DNA of 64,000 bases. Source: a virus. Under the pieces are notes generated by a model. That model saw only the letters and a list, made by a program, of their open reading frames with translations. It had not been told where the DNA came from and searched no databases. The stretch covers positions 1 through 64,000 of IMG/VR virus record IMGVR_UViG_3300030685_000003; one strand, given 5' to 3'. Both the position numbers and the translations under genes were made by a program. Of the stretch, positions 47,263 through 61,775 are shown one piece after another; positions within the stretch are counted from its first letter, which is position 1; every line of letters begins with the position of its first letter.

Positions 47263-47967
47263 ATGTATGTCAAATCCTTGGTTGATTCTATACAATTTAA
47301 GCTAGGTCAATATGTGTTTACGGAAATGTTTACTCTAGATAATATTGTCGAAGAGGTTAATGATTGTATTACAGATCTTTCTCTTTATGATGCTGTTTGG
47401 GATTGGGCATTCTCTAAGTTTGACAATAAAAATGGTACTATATTTATACCAGGAATAGTTTCTAAGGCAGTGTCTTATGGTCTCCCTCGTCAGATTTGGA
47501 GCCATATTGCCTGCTATGCTATAAAAAATAATGAAAAGATTCCCATGAAGTATGTACAATACTGAGAATTTTCTAATTGGGCTACTGGTACAGAAGTACT
47601 AGAATTTTACTATTCTGGTTCCACATTATATCTTTCTGAGGCACAAGATGTCGTTTTTGAGTTCACTGGATCTCCAATACAATATACAAGTTCAGACTAT
47701 GTCAGTAATACTAAGATGACAATTCCTGACGATTTTAAAGGGTATCTAAAGGATAGGGCATTAGCAAATCTTATGCCTATCTATCTATCGGATTGACAAG
47801 TCTTGGCTGACAAATATTACGAAAAATCAGAGAACAGGGCGGTTAGATTGGCTGCTAAATATGGTAAAAAATATGGTAATACTAATGTTACTTCCTCTAT
47901 GCCATGAAAAACAGGACAGAAACAAGGTCTAAGGAGATCTATCTTTACTGAAGAACAGGGTTTCTAG
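47263..47967 (+). CDS. head-tail connector / tail tubular A-like protein
   Basis: 234 residues. Helical N-terminus (VDSIQFKLGQYVFTEMFTL) and IPGIVSKAVSYGLPRQIW, with size and position after MCP like T7 gp11. Function by synteny. Confidence 0.65.
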
Positions 47968-47994
47968 ATATTTATCAATAACTACGGTTAATAT

Positions 47995-50067
47995 ATGACA
48001 ATGTTAGAGACGAAAGTCGCATCATATGCAGTTATACAAGACGGTTGAGTGAATGATATTTTCTCAGAAATATTAAATTGTGAATTTAGACAGCCCCCAT
48101 ATGATGTATGATTCACAAATAAGTGGCAATTTGTAGGAAAGAGACAATGATGGGCCAATCTTTTTTCTATGCCATCAGATATTTTGGATTATTATAAATA
48201 CAATGATGTGTTCTATGTCCTAACTAAGATAGATTCTACCAGTTGTAAACTATGGAAAGTATCAAAAGACTCGGTATGAGTTTATTCCGTAAAGATAGAT
48301 CTTACTCCATGAGCATGAATAAAATATACAACACAATACAATAAATGAGTTGCTCTTATTTCTTTTCCGGATCCATCGTCTATAAAAATAACTAATGGAA
48401 CTCCAACTAATGATACAACAACCTCAAATGCTAATGGTGATTATTCTGATATTTTAAAAGACAACACAAGAACATTTGACTCTAGTTACATAGGTACTTT
48501 TTGAGTTATAACATCACATACTGAAAAAAATGTTAAAGATACAATTATAGCAACACCTCCTGCTTCTCCTACTGTATGAGATAGGTATATTGTTGCTACG
48601 GCTGCGACAGGTGCTTGGTCTGGTAAAGTATGACAAATCACAGAATGGAATTGAACAGCTTGGATATTTACTGTACCTGCTACAGGGTATTTTGTATGGT
48701 CTATAACCCAGGCAAAATATTATAGATGTGCAGCAACTGCATGACCTACCTATACATGGACAAATGTTACTGTGAGTAATTGATATAAAGAAGGGATAAG
48801 ATTCGACGTAATAGATCTACAAGATGGTATTACGCTAAGAATAAATTCTTCTGTAACTATCAACAATTACGATTCATATTCTATATATACCACACTTGGT
48901 AATTATATAACTTTCAAATATTCAGGTACAGCTAGCGATGCTAAGATAGGAATAAATCCATTAAATGATACAACAAATTATTTTGCGTCATTGAAGAATG
49001 TTAGAGATATGGTGTACTTTGATGGTTATCTTTTCGGTTGTACAAATAATAGGGTTTTTAAGAAAGGTATAGGGCAGGAAACATCATCAGCATCTATAAA
49101 TTTTTGGTTCAATGACGACGAAGTCTATAGTATAGATTCTACAGGTGATTTCTTATTAGTTGGCGCAAAGAATAAGACGTACGCTTTGCTTAGAACTGTT
49201 CAATCCACATCTGGAGACTTCACCTATGCTAAGAGAGAATTGACTCAAACTTGATTCTTTTCAAAAAAATCATCATTGACTTATGGTTGAAGTGTCTATG
49301 TATGCCTTGCTGATGGTAGATGGTATGGACTTACTGTTACATTTACCGCACAATCCGCACAAGCTCAGCTAAAAGATGTATGAGTAAAGGTACAATGATA
49401 CCTTAATAATATAAATGATTGAGACGAAATACAATGATTCTGGTACAATTCAAATTTTTGATTTGTTGCCACTGGTTCGTTTAACTGACTTATTAGATAC
49501 AACGAACCTCGAAGTTGTTTTTTGGTTGATAACTATTGATATGCTTTCTCGAATCTACAATTAGATTGAGATATCGTAAATAGTATGTACTGACCAAATG
49601 TATATCAAAGGGGTGGTGAGTTCGATGATGATCTTCCTATAGCTACAAAGATAGTGATAGTTTGACCTGAATGAGTTATCGGTCTTCCGCACAGAGAATT
49701 GCTTTGAAGACTTGTATTTTGATACGATAACGATATAATTAGATGTAATATTCAGGTAGAGATGGATGGTGGTTTATACTCAAATAAAGTTATATTTGAT
49801 CCTGAAAGAGCTAAAATTATCCAAGGACTTAACTCCTTTGGTGATGGTACACTTGGTACTAGGCTATTAGGTACTGGTATATTGTGAGTAGGATGAAGTC
49901 CAGATGCAGTAAAGATATGAATCGTTTGATTGAGACTAGGTAAAACTTGTCATATGGCGAAATGGACCATAACAAACGTAGATAACGCAAACTTTTTGTT
50001 TGGTAGATTAGATGTCTTACATCAAGACGCAAACCCAATGCTTATACCTATATGAAACGTTATTTAA
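47995..50067 (+). CDS. tail tubular B-like / stabilisation protein
   Basis: 690 residues, mostly beta strands with repeated WTY-type blade motifs (VYFDGYLFGCTNNRVF, DFLLVGAKNKTYALLR, CFLVDNYGYAFSNL). About 40 TGA glycines. Position and size match T7 gp12-type nozzle proteins that extend the short tail. Assigned by synteny and fold pattern, not a clear motif. Confidence 0.65.
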
Positions 50068-50085
50068 TTTATAAAACATATTACT

Positions 50086-51630
50086 ATGGCATGAAAATCA
50101 GCAACAGCAACAGCAGCTGCAGCAAGAGCTAATTGAACGGCTGTCTATAATTCAGGTACTGGTCATGTTGATACCGTATGATCAGGGTCTTCATGAGGTA
50201 CATGATCTAGCTCTCCTGCTGTATCAGCACCAACATATATCATAACTAATAAAAATACTGGTAAGACTAGTTCTTTGACAGCTGACCAGCTGAAGTCCAT
50301 GCAATGATCTCAATGACTTGCTGATTTCGCTAATTGAATAAAAAATGGTACTATAACTGTGAGTAGCTGAGGTAAACAACTAAATCCCTTCTCTTGAAGC
50401 ACAGTAGATACTAAGGGGACTTCTTCTAAGAATTGATCTCTATGATTAGATAATAGTGCTTCACCATGAGTTGTCTCCCCTAAACCACAATTATGAGCAA
50501 AGTATGATGCAGCAAGTCCAGCCAATAACACAGTAGCAGACGCTGCTGCTAAGATGGACGCTATGCAAAAGGCAGCTCCTGTTTCTCATGTGTCACCAAA
50601 TGGTAACGCCTATTCCATACAAAATACTCCAGATGGTAAGGTATCTTTCGTCTCGAAAGTAACTGGTAAGCCAGTAGTTATGAACAGCCTAGCTGAGGCT
50701 CAAGCATATATAGATAAAAACAATCCTAGTACAACAGACCAAACCGGTCTTGCTAACCAAATGAACCAAGCATCAGAGAATGCCGCAAACATAAACCAAG
50801 ATTTCACTAATAATCAAGAGGCATCTCAAGCTGAACAAGAAGGGAATATACAAAATTTCCAAGATACAGCAACCCAAGACCAAGCAACATTAGCTGCCTT
50901 GGCTGTACAGAGAAAAGATAATATCGACCAAGCGCAAGCAACAATGGCAGATAATAATAGGAAGGCTCTTGAAAGCAACGAAAGACTTATAAGACTTCAA
51001 TCTAATGAACATTTAGATACAATTATGCAACAGTATAGAACGAAAGGGATGACAGAAGAAGAAGCAAGGGCACAAGCTCAGAGTGATATCGAATCTCAAT
51101 TACAAAAAGAAAGAGAAACTGTTTTGACTGCCGAAAAAGATAATGCGACACTACAAAATCAAGTAGCTCAATGGAGTGCTGGTGCTCAGGATGTTATAAG
51201 TCAAGCACAAGAAGCTAATACAAAACTTAATACAACCAATGCTCAAACTGTAATGAACGCACAAAATTCAGCAGAACAAGCGGCACAATCAGCAGAGAAC
51301 CAATCATATGCCAACACAATCCAAAGTGTCAACTTAAATAACTATAATAATCTAACTGATATTGAAAAGCAAAAGGTTTTGAATACATTAGGTATCAATC
51401 AGGCTTCTGGTAACTCTCAGTATGCCGCACAACAGTTTATAAGCACTATGTGATCATTCGCTGCTAAAAAGTGAACTAGATTTGCTCAGATGTTAAGAGA
51501 TATTTTGAGCGGGAAGAAAACTCTCGAGGAGGCTCAAGCTGGTCTATTCGGAACCGAAACAACAACAGCAGCAAAGAAACCAGCAGCAACCAAAGCATTC
51601 AGTACAGCTACTGCTAACTTTAATTTCTAA
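50086..51630 (+). CDS. internal virion protein, Gln/Ala-rich coiled coil
   Basis: 514 residues. N-terminal low-complexity Gly/Ser/Ala region, then long coiled coil (about 225-420, SEQAEQEGNIQ... type repeats of Ala/Gln/Asn), C-terminal FAQMLRDILSGKKTLEEA. Position like T7 gp14/gp15 ejection proteins. Confidence 0.65.
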
Positions 51631-51633
51631 TTT

Positions 51634-52263
51634 ATGATTATGGCAAACATTGATTGGACAAGTGATGTTACTAAAAAGTCTCTAGAGGCTTTTATCAAAA
51701 AGAATCCACAAACTGGTATTGATCTTGAATGATATAAGAAAGTGTTTACTGAGGGAGCGGATCTTGGTAAAATACCTAAAGACAAATATGCTGAGTTAAC
51801 AACTGGTTCTGTTGCTCCACAACCATGAGCTGCACCAATAGTAACAGATCCAGCCGCTAAACCAGTTCCAGTTGATGTATCCGCAGATCAGATAGAAGAC
51901 GCGCCTAATGCTCTTACTATGGATAAGGTCGCAGAATGAGTACATTTTGCAATAGACCCATTAAGACACGCTAAGGATGCGGTAATCAATGGTATTGCCT
52001 GAGCATGATATGATTTGGTAAATTGAGCAAAGGAATGAATAACTAATATTGTCAATCATGGGACAACTAGTCCGTCCGCTGAAGATCGTGCTTTCGATAA
52101 TAGAAAACAAGTCGCTAGATTATATGTACAAAATAAACAAGAAAAAGATCCTTCATATAATATGACAACTTTCGCAAAACAATTCCAAATATGACCGGAT
52201 GGACATTGGAAAAAAAGAGTAGATGCCTCTGCTGGGAAATCCAATAATCAGGACTCTCCCTAG
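51634..52263 (+). CDS. virion-associated hypothetical protein, 209 aa
   Basis: MIMANIDWTSDVTKKSLEA; helical start, Pro/Ala linker, then a Gly/Ala hydrophobic helix (AVINGIAGAGYDLVNGAK) that could interact with membrane. In the internal-protein cluster. Confidence 0.55.
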
Positions 52264-52537
52264 CTCACGAGAGCAGATAGCAACAACAGACCCGTCTATA
52301 CAAAAATGGTATAAACAACTACAAGCGGTGGATAAAGATGCGACTTCTATGAATATAGTAGACTTCATGAACAAACAGAAGTGACAATGAATTTATGACT
52401 ACAGTAGTGCTATCTCTGCTTGAAATAGGCCTATTCAGGTTAAATATGATAACATAATGCATTGGTCAGATACATCTAAACTTCCGAATAATCCAAATTT
52501 GCATAATCAACTTGATTCAATCACAGCTAAGCAATAA
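52223..52537 (+). CDS. hypothetical protein, 104 aa
   Basis: MPLLGNPIIRTLPSSREQI then GQGIYDYSSAISAGNRP and a Asn-rich end. Overlaps the previous gene by 41 bp in the +1 frame. Fold unrecognised. Confidence 0.5.
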
Positions 52538-52562
52538 TTTTATACTATAATTTCTACTATAT

Positions 52563-55500
52563 ATGGGATTCTTCGATGTTATTAAAGGTGTTTGAAAATT
52601 TGTTTGAACTGCTTGAGGTATCCTATGAGGGGCAACTATTGCAAATGATCTAACTTCTGGTGAATTGTTCTCAGATAACTATGATAAACAATTGGCTGAC
52701 TATGAAGCACAACAAAAGAAAAATGATATGAAAGGTACAGACGATTTTCTTGCTTCTGTTTGAAAGCCTAAAGATCAGCTTAGCACAGATGAATTTTTGG
52801 CGCAATATGATACACCAAAATCTCTCATTGATAACTCTGGTCCTAACGCAAACCAACCAGCAGAGAACGATATAGGAAAACAACTTACTGACAAAGCTAA
52901 CTCTACTATATGAAAGATAGACTTTTTTTCTCAAAAAGCTAAAGATACTATGGATCCTATTGCACAGGCTTCTATGGATGCCGAAACAGCAAGATCAAAA
53001 TCTTTATATAACCAGATAACAGACAAAGCATATAATCTGAACGTCGATCCAACACTTAGAAATCAGTATGCAGCTTTGGCTAGATTCGCAGAAGAGCGTC
53101 TTCTAGATAGAGATGGTGGGCTTTATACGGCACAGACAACAAAATCACCAGAACAGCTCAAATACCAAAATGATATCCTAGAGAAATCTCTTAATGCATA
53201 TAATACAAATTTATCACAACTTACTCCTGAACAATTAAAAGATAGAACACAATTAAATGATGCCTTAGATAAAACTGATTCTCAAATTTGAGTTGATACG
53301 GTAGACTATTCTTGAGATTTGGGAAAGCAAAATGAAGCAGATATAGCAGAAGCAAAGGCTAACAATCAAACAAATCCATTCCTCAGGGCATATTATCATA
53401 TAACTTCTGGTTACGAAAATACAGTGAATGAAATAGAACAAAATGATCTTGATTCAGAATATGGAGCTAATCCTGCTACAATGATTTGAGATGTATTATG
53501 AGGGGCTTGAAAATCAGTATATAAAACAGCTACTGGATGAGATAATCTTGTTGATACGGCAGCTTCTTTTGTAGGTAATCTAACCGGAATCCTTGGTGGT
53601 ACGATGTGATACGTAGTTTGAGAAGGAAAGAATCTTCTCGCTAAGTCTGGTGTGGGTTCAGTAAGCGACGTAGTATCTCAGATAAGAAACAAGAGAGATG
53701 AGGTAGATACCTCTATGAATGGTGGTAGTACAGTAGGTCTTATTGCTAGAAAACTTGGTAGAACTATTCTATCTCATCCTGACGATATCGCTGAATTTGC
53801 AGGAGATCTGTTATTATGATGAGCTACCTGAGATGCCTTTGGTGCACTAACAAAAGTGCCAGTATTATCTGATGCACTTGCATCGTCCGGTAGAATTTGA
53901 GATGTTGCTATGAAATGATTGTCTGAACTAGCAAATGGTATGGTAATAAATTCATACTTCAATACTATGGCGGGTCAGGAATTTGGTGGTAAATGGGCAT
54001 TGATGGACACGGCTCCTGATGTATTGATGGGTGGTTTACAGGGGCTAAAATGAGAGGCTGCGAACATAAAATCTATTAAAAATTCTATTGGGTCATTTAA
54101 GGATCAATATACTGAAGCCGTTAAATCTAATAATGGTGACGCTCTTAAGGCACTCAAAGATCTCGAACCAGTATATAAAAATTCTTTTGGTTTCAATGCT
54201 GATAACTTTGATAAAATTGTATCTAATGCTGAGGCTTCAGACGCGAAATTGCCAGATATGAATTCTCTTTATGAATCGACATCTAATAGATTTATAAAGG
54301 ATAAGGCATCAAACATAAGTGTTGAGGAGCAAAAGACTCAAGCATGGAAGGCAGCACAGGCAGATACTTTAAGAAAAATGCCAATTGAAGATGCTAAGAA
54401 AGCTATGCAAGAGATATATGGGATAAATATTGATTTTGCAGATAAAGCAGCCAAGGCCGAAGCTGCTGAAAATATTGTAAAAGGCACATCAAATACCGCT
54501 CTTCAGGATAGGTATGTTTCTCTCGTTCAATGACAACCTGATGTAATATCAAAAATACAGTCCGCATCTCATCCAGATGAGCTATCTCAAATAATTTGGG
54601 ACAATATGGGTGGTAAGTCAGTTGCTGAATTCTATGGAGCTAAGGCTAAAATAAATGTCATTCAGGACTCGTTTAATACGTTGTATAAAGACATAATAAG
54701 TTGAGATTCTGTTGCTTCTAACAAAGCTACATCGGCTTTGCAAAAAGATTTTGCACAACATGGATTGATTGACACAACAAAAGCAACATTGACTGATAGG
54801 GGATGAATATGAGCTGACATCGTGAAGCTAAATTTTTATAAACAAGCGAAAGATTTTGTACTTTCTAATCTACAATCTAATAAATTGGATGGTGTCTCCT
54901 CTGAAAATATAGGTAAGGTTAAAACAATGCTAGATGATGGTATCTCAAAATTACAAAAAACCATAGATGATTCTTGAAAACAATCTAAAGCTGAGTCAAT
55001 TATAGAAAAGCAGACTCCAAATAAAAAGCCTAGATCATTTGAAGAGGATATTCTTCCTAACGATTCTATAGAATTACCTTCTCTGGAGCTCTCTAATGTG
55101 GATGACAGTCTGTCTAATAAATTTGCCACTACTCAATGAGTGGATTGGTATCCTGAAGCACAGAAAGCTATAGTAAATAACGATACCGCTACCCTTAGAT
55201 CTCTTATCGAATCTAATATTATTGTATGAGATCCTTCAAAAATAGCAACTATGATTATAAATAACGACAATGTAGGTGTCCAAAATCATATTTCCGAGAA
55301 GATTTTTGAGGATACAGAGTTAGCTGCAGCGTTCCTTGGTAAGGTTGATTCCAGTGGACCAGAAGTTGCAGAAAAATTATCAAATTTAACAGATAGTATA
55401 AAGAGTATAAGTGATATATTGTCCATGAGAGAAAGTAATTTCTATGAATCTACCGATGCACTTAAGTCTATATCTAAACAAAAGGCCCAAAACATTATAA

Positions 55501-58500
55501 ACAATGTCTCATTACTTGATATGGGAATGCATCCACAAGATATGATGAACAATGATGAACTCTCCTCACTTATTGTAAAATATGGTAAACTTACTGATGA
55601 TATGGTAACAGATATGTCCGCTGTTTCTACAAAAACTAACATATATTTACAATGATGGTTTGGAATTTGAGGTAAGGTAAATCCTGTAATTAAGCCGCTT
55701 AGCGAAGTAGTGGGAGGATACAAGACATTCTTTTCTGAACTATCAAAGGTAAATATGTATCAGGGGAAAAGAGAGGTTATTGATCTTTCGGAAAAACTAA
55801 AGATTCTTACTGAGTCATCTTTTTCTGAAAAAAATATAGTAGATAGATGATATTCTATTGGTAAATCCCAAGGATTGAGTAATATAAACTCAACTTTCGT
55901 GAACATAATTACAAATTACGATGGTAATCAAAAGAATTTTCTAAAAGAGTTTGTCTCTATCTATGGAGATAAGGCATTTACTCCAGCAGAGCTTAACTCA
56001 TTCAAGGGTATGCTAAACATAACAGACTGATACAGAAGCCAATACAATCAACACCTTATTGACACTATTTTCAAGGATGGTGGTATTGATGTGGATAAAT
56101 TAGAAGCATTTGTTAAATTAGGTGGTTGGATGGGAAGTACAGACAACAAACTTTGAGTTGTGTTTGGGGGATTCTCTCTATCTAAGAGATATCTCTATGA
56201 ATGAAACAAAGAAGCATACTGGAATTCCTTCGAACAATCTCTAAAAGATTTTGAAAAATCTGGTGATTCTTCTCTCCAAAAGTTAGCTAAAGATTTCTAT
56301 TCTCAATATAAAGGTACTGGGGATTTTTTCTCAGATATGGCCGGAATGTATGATGAAATTAACGATGGGATAGAAGAAACATACTTCAAATCTTATAGGG
56401 ATTCTCTAAATGATATGGATATACAACACCTTTCTGCGGAAATAAATACAAATTTCCCTGGGTACAAGGAAGAATTGGCTGATTTGGTTGGTAAGGGAGA
56501 CGCACAAGGGGTTATCTCTGCATTGAATTGAATTATTGATGATACTAAGGAAAATATATCTAGTAGATTCCTATTAAACCCATACGAATATATGATAAGT
56601 TCTTGAAATAAAGAGAATGTTCTAGCAAATATTATGAATTCATTCTTTACTACTGATGAAAAATTCGGTAAATTTCAAGATACTTTGTGAGTAGAAAGAG
56701 GCCAAAAATCTATGAATGTATTTGGAGATATGTCCTGGAGATCTAAGATTTTGGCTGATGAATATGTTAATAAAAAGTTATTTGATACTTTTAAGAGACA
56801 ATCTGTTGATCTCTGAGGGGATTGAGTTATATTAGTGTCTAATATTGATGAATTGAAAGATAGATTAAAGGATATGTTTACTTATGGGACATCTAATGAA
56901 TCTAAAATGGAGAGAAATTCCATATGAGGTGTTTCTAATACCACAGATATGTCAGCTGGTAAGCTAACAGATGACTATACTCAGAAGCTATTTGATGAAC
57001 ATTCGCAAGTTCTATGAGATGTCGGGGATTCTATACTTCATGATGATCAGAGTGATGTAGATGTATTAAGGACCGTTACAAATAACATAGTAGCCAATAC
57101 TCTTTCTAGAGAAGGTAACGATATTATAGATAAAATGTTCAAAGAAACGTTGTCTAACCTGCCTGATGATGAATATAAGGCATCTAGAAAACTTATCGCA
57201 GATAGTTATGGTCAAATGGTACAAACGTTTGATGACAATTTGTCATTATATGCTCGTGATAGTAAGATGGGTAAGATAGAAAAACAATCTCTATCTGATT
57301 ATCTAATAGGCACTGACGGTAAATGAGGTATTTTCTGAGGAGCTGTTGATAAATTGAAAGATAAGCAATATCAATCCCAATTTTATGGTCAGCTTATAGA
57401 AACATATGATAAAAACACAGAGCAATTCTCTATTGTTATGGGTGAATGAGGTAAATTTGATAGCGCTTTGGTAAAATGGTTCTATCCTATTTATAGAGCA
57501 CTCCAAAATACAGAAGATGGGCAAGAATTATTCAGAAAAATCAACAATCTAAATACTAGGGCTATGGGTACAGATATGTACCTAGATATGAATAAGATAA
57601 GAGCATTCCAAGCACTAGGTGTTTGATCCGTAGAATGAAATATGTTTACAATTGGTAAAAATACCTTCGAAATTGGTTCAAATATCAAGGCAAGTGCTAT
57701 GAATAGTTTATATTCAGAAGTATTAGATAGATTGAACAATGGCGAGGTTATCGGTCAGTTTTCTCTTCTGAAAAAAAACTTCAGTGCCTCAGAAATGCAT
57801 ACTATAAATACCATGGTAAAGTCTATGTATGATAAATACGCTTGAGACGCAGCTATGTTTGTACCAGTATTTAATAAAGAAAACAAATTAGAGTTCGCAT
57901 CTGAGTTTATATACTCATTTTGGAAAGATTTTTATGATGGATTAAAGAAGAACAATGCCTATAGATCAGAAATAGGATACAATAAACTAACTGCAGATTA
58001 TCCTAAGTATATAAAGGAAAATGTAGAACAACAATTCTTCAACTCCCTATCTTCTGAGGGGAAAACAAATATGACAAGATACGGTTTGAATGTGAAAGGA
58101 CCAACAACTCCTATGTGAATGGAGACTCAAATGAATGACATCTTAAATAGAGTAGGATTTGGTACTGAATCCTCTAGAGCTGTAGAAGGTTTCCTATATA
58201 AGGGATATAAAAACTATGGAGGTATGATGAAAACACTTCAATGATTGAGAGCTGGTATGTATACTATGCTGTTCAATGCAATGCAAGTTCCAAAATTAGC
58301 TCAACAAGCGGTAACTCAGGAACTTAAGTTTGGTGGACTTAAGACCGTTGTATGAGGTCTTAAGGATTTCGATAGATGATATCTAAACTACATAACTAAG
58401 AGTATTGATTACGAAACGTCTTTCTTCGACAAAATCTCCGATAGTGTAGACAGTGCTATAGACGCATTTGAAACTACCCCTGTAACAGATCTTATGAAGA

Positions 58501-61181
58501 AGGGGCTTAAATACTCCTTGAATGCTATGGAATTGTCTGATAAGTTGACTCTAAATAGAGTCAAACAGGCTGCTATTATAGGCTCTGCTCAAAATCTTGG
58601 ACTATCTCCAGAGGTATTCAAGGAATATGGTGTAACTAGAAATGTTCTTGCTGGGCTTCTTGATGGGTTATCTAAGAATACTGATGAAAATTTCAGATCT
58701 GTATTGGATCCTATTATAGAAAAAGCAAATAATTGATGGAGAATAAATGACAAGGATATCAGATCTCTTAATGAATTCATAGAAATCAATTCATCATCTC
58801 TTCATCCAGATGATTTGAATGGATTATTGCAAACAAAAGGGATCTTAGAATCAGACTATAACAATATTATTGATTTCCAAAATAACGTCAAATTCCTTGC
58901 TGACTGATATATGTCTTCTTTCTACCATGCTGGTAATAGGGACATGACTATAAATGCAGCTGGTATGCATATGTGGTCTGAGTTTGCACTCCCGTTATTT
59001 AACTGGGCAACTAAAGAATTATCGACCAATCTCGGTGATTTTGCTATGGAATTCTCAAATCTTACTGCAAAATACGGTACTACATCGGAAATGCTTAAAT
59101 CAAAAGACTTCTATTCTGAATTGATGTCTATGCCTGCATTCCTAAATTTGGCTGCACAAATAGCTCAATTTGGGATATATTACAGAAATGTTAATAAGTT
59201 AGTGTATGCTAACTCTGAGAATGATGAGATTAACTTTGGTGCGGCAATGGCTGGGTTTGTTGGTCCATTCGCGGCAGCATCTCAAATATTATCTCCAGTA
59301 TCTAAAGCAGAAAAAACATATGAGATTCAGAAAGACTTATGAGTATCTACATACGATGCTATTATAAGTTCTGCACAACAAATGGGTAAAGATTTCGGAA
59401 ACTTATTCTTGAAGGATGCTGGTATGATATATGACATGGCTTGAGAAATATGAGTTACCGCATCCGATCTTAGCTCAAAATGATTTGACGGTCAATATAG
59501 TATGCTTTCTGACGTTCTATTGCCTATAATATTAAACAAGGCTAAATGATCAATCGTTAAAGGTACTATGAATGTTTACAGAGGGTATGAAACCGATACA
59601 AAGTGATATGATATTGGTCAAGCATTAAATCTTGCTCTCTATGGTAACTTCACTCAGAATTGATTGGAGAACCAAAAGTCTATAGATCAGTTATTTGTGC
59701 TTAAGCAATTAGACAAAACTGCTTCAGCTGGTATATTCGAGACATCTTCTTCTGCTTCATTTATGCCTAATCTAGGTATTGAGAATAAAGTGTTTCAAAA
59801 GACTATGTGAGATACGGGAATTGATGACTTGTTGACAGCTACTGGTGACTATGGTAAAATACTTGATGGCGTTACTGGTGGTGAAGGGGTTGATAAAGAT
59901 GGTAATCCTAATTATAAAGCTGGTACTCTCTTCAAAAATATGGTTGACACATTGAAATGAGAGTGAGTAAAGGGTAATGCCGGTTTGAAACAAATGTCTG
60001 ATGAGGAAATAAAATCACAAGAAACAGACGTTTTGAATAAAATCACTGATGGTGGTAAACTTGATCTGTTATCTAATGCAGATGACATCAAGAGTAGAGT
60101 ACTTACTTACAGAGGTAGATTCTCAGCATCATTTGCTTATGGAGTATTGTTGGATGCCACAGCTAAAAAATATGCAAAAGATCTAACAGCTGGAGATAAA
60201 AAGTCGGCTACTGCAACGCTTAAAGGTATGTTTGGGAAAAGCGTCTATTCTAAATCGTTAGAGAAGAAAGATATAGATACTCAAATGGCAGCTATAACTG
60301 ATGAATTTGCTAAAAAATATTACTGAAGTGCCGTTGCTTATAATAAGCAAGTAGGTATAAATGCAACTATGCTAGCTGCAAAAGTCAACTGATACGATGT
60401 GGCTAGTCAATGAGGATTGAATGCCGTGGTTTCTACAGAACTATTTAGTAGAGCTATGAAGCAAAACGGTAATAATTATGTAGATGGTATGAATAAGGTT
60501 GGTAATTACTTCTGAGTACTTATGAAAACCTATTCTAAAGAAATTGATTCTATGGTAAAAAAAGATCCTACAAAATTTGTATCTTGGATGAATACAACTA
60601 CTAAGATGATAGATCTATCTAGCAAGAGTGATATGGAGAAAACCTATATCAAGTGAGGTATGTTGAATGCTATATGAGATAATGTGGCTAAAGTTATGGA
60701 GTCTTCTCCAGATCTTGCTGCAAAATATAAGGATGTGTGAGCATTGGTTGCTTGGAATATGCTAGATAACTCAAACAGACTTACAAAAGATGCTGCAATA
60801 AAAGCTACGTATGATGACTTCTGATTGACAGTAAAAGCTGGTAAATGAGCATCACCTAAAGTAAAGTGAGTATCTGCACAATCATTACGTGATACAGCTC
60901 TTAAAATATTAAACATAACCAATACACCTTACAAATTTATATCTTCACAAATATCTAATGGTTGATCAGTCAGTAAAATCCAGTGAGTTGCCTTTGGTAC
61001 AACCTGAAATTATAACATTAAATGACCTTCCTTGAAATGATTGACAACACAGGGATTGACAACAAAATGATTATCCTCAGATAATATCAAATTGAAATCA
61101 GGAAGAGTCACATCCACTAAAATCGTATGAGTGACAAAACCCAAAGCAACTAAGTCGTACAAGAAAACTCTTAGAGGATAA
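52563..61181 (+). CDS. giant internal virion / ejection protein, 2,872 aa
   Basis: One uninterrupted frame across 8.6 kb when TGA is Gly; all partial standard-code fragments lie in the same frame. Starts MGFFDVIKGVGKFVGTAGG (glycine-zipper-like helix). Another membrane-prone stretch follows near residues 345-365 (FVGNLTGILGGTMGYVVG), then a very long helical body, and a Lys/Gly/Thr-rich tail. Size and position after capsid/tail genes recall giant ejection proteins (T7 gp16 is 1,318). I saw no lysozyme motif. Confidence 0.8.
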
Positions 61182-61410
61182 GGGTTTTGACGATGACAGG
61201 TTGGTAGAAATAATTATAGATATAGTAGAACATGCTGAGAAAGAGACAAAGATGGGTGAAATGGTTCCTGACTATAAAACCCGTCTCTCTGCTTGGGATA
61301 GGATGGCTGAGATGAGAGGTCTTGTTTCTAAAAGAACAGATCCCTTAGCGGCTGGACAATGAGGTGTCAATCTTGCTTTTTTACTTCAATCTCCTAAACA
61401 ATGATCTTAG
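60958..61410 (+). CDS. hypothetical protein overlapping the giant gene, 150 aa
   Basis: MVDQSVKSSELPLVQPEII; the first 74 codons overlap the giant gene's end in the +1 frame, the rest is free-standing and helical (LVEIIIDIVEHAEKETKMG, RLSAWDRMAEMRGLV). The C-terminal half resembles a small DNA-packaging-type helical domain, but that is a guess. Alternative later start at MGEMVPDYK. Confidence 0.55.
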
Positions 61411-61775
61411 ACTTTGACTTATGAGGAAAACATTTCAAGAATGAGGCTGAATTTACATCCCGATTCTGAAAACAAATAAAAGATGCTGGTGGGTTTTGGT
61501 ATAAAATACCAGATGATAGTATGGGATCTAAACCATATGATGCGATCGCCTGTTTGAATTGAGTGTCATATCATATAGAATTGAAGGCTGGTCATGAGAA
61601 AGGTAAAACTGATGTATTTACAAAACTCCGTCCAGTCCAAAAATATTCTCTACGTAGAGTTGCTGAGAACTGAGGTACGGCTATAGTAGTATTCTATAGT
61701 ATAGAAAACAATTCCTACTTTGCTGTCCCTTTCTTGGCTGATACACAAAAAATAGAAATATCATTGAAAAACTAG
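61401..61775 (+). CDS. PDDEXK nuclease, Holliday-junction-resolvase-like
   Basis: 124 residues: FKNEAEFTSRFGKQI with catalytic Glu, then KPYDAIACLNGVSYHIELKAG (D...ExK), matching small archaeal-type resolvase or RecU-like nucleases. Could resolve branched DNA before packaging. Confidence 0.75.
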
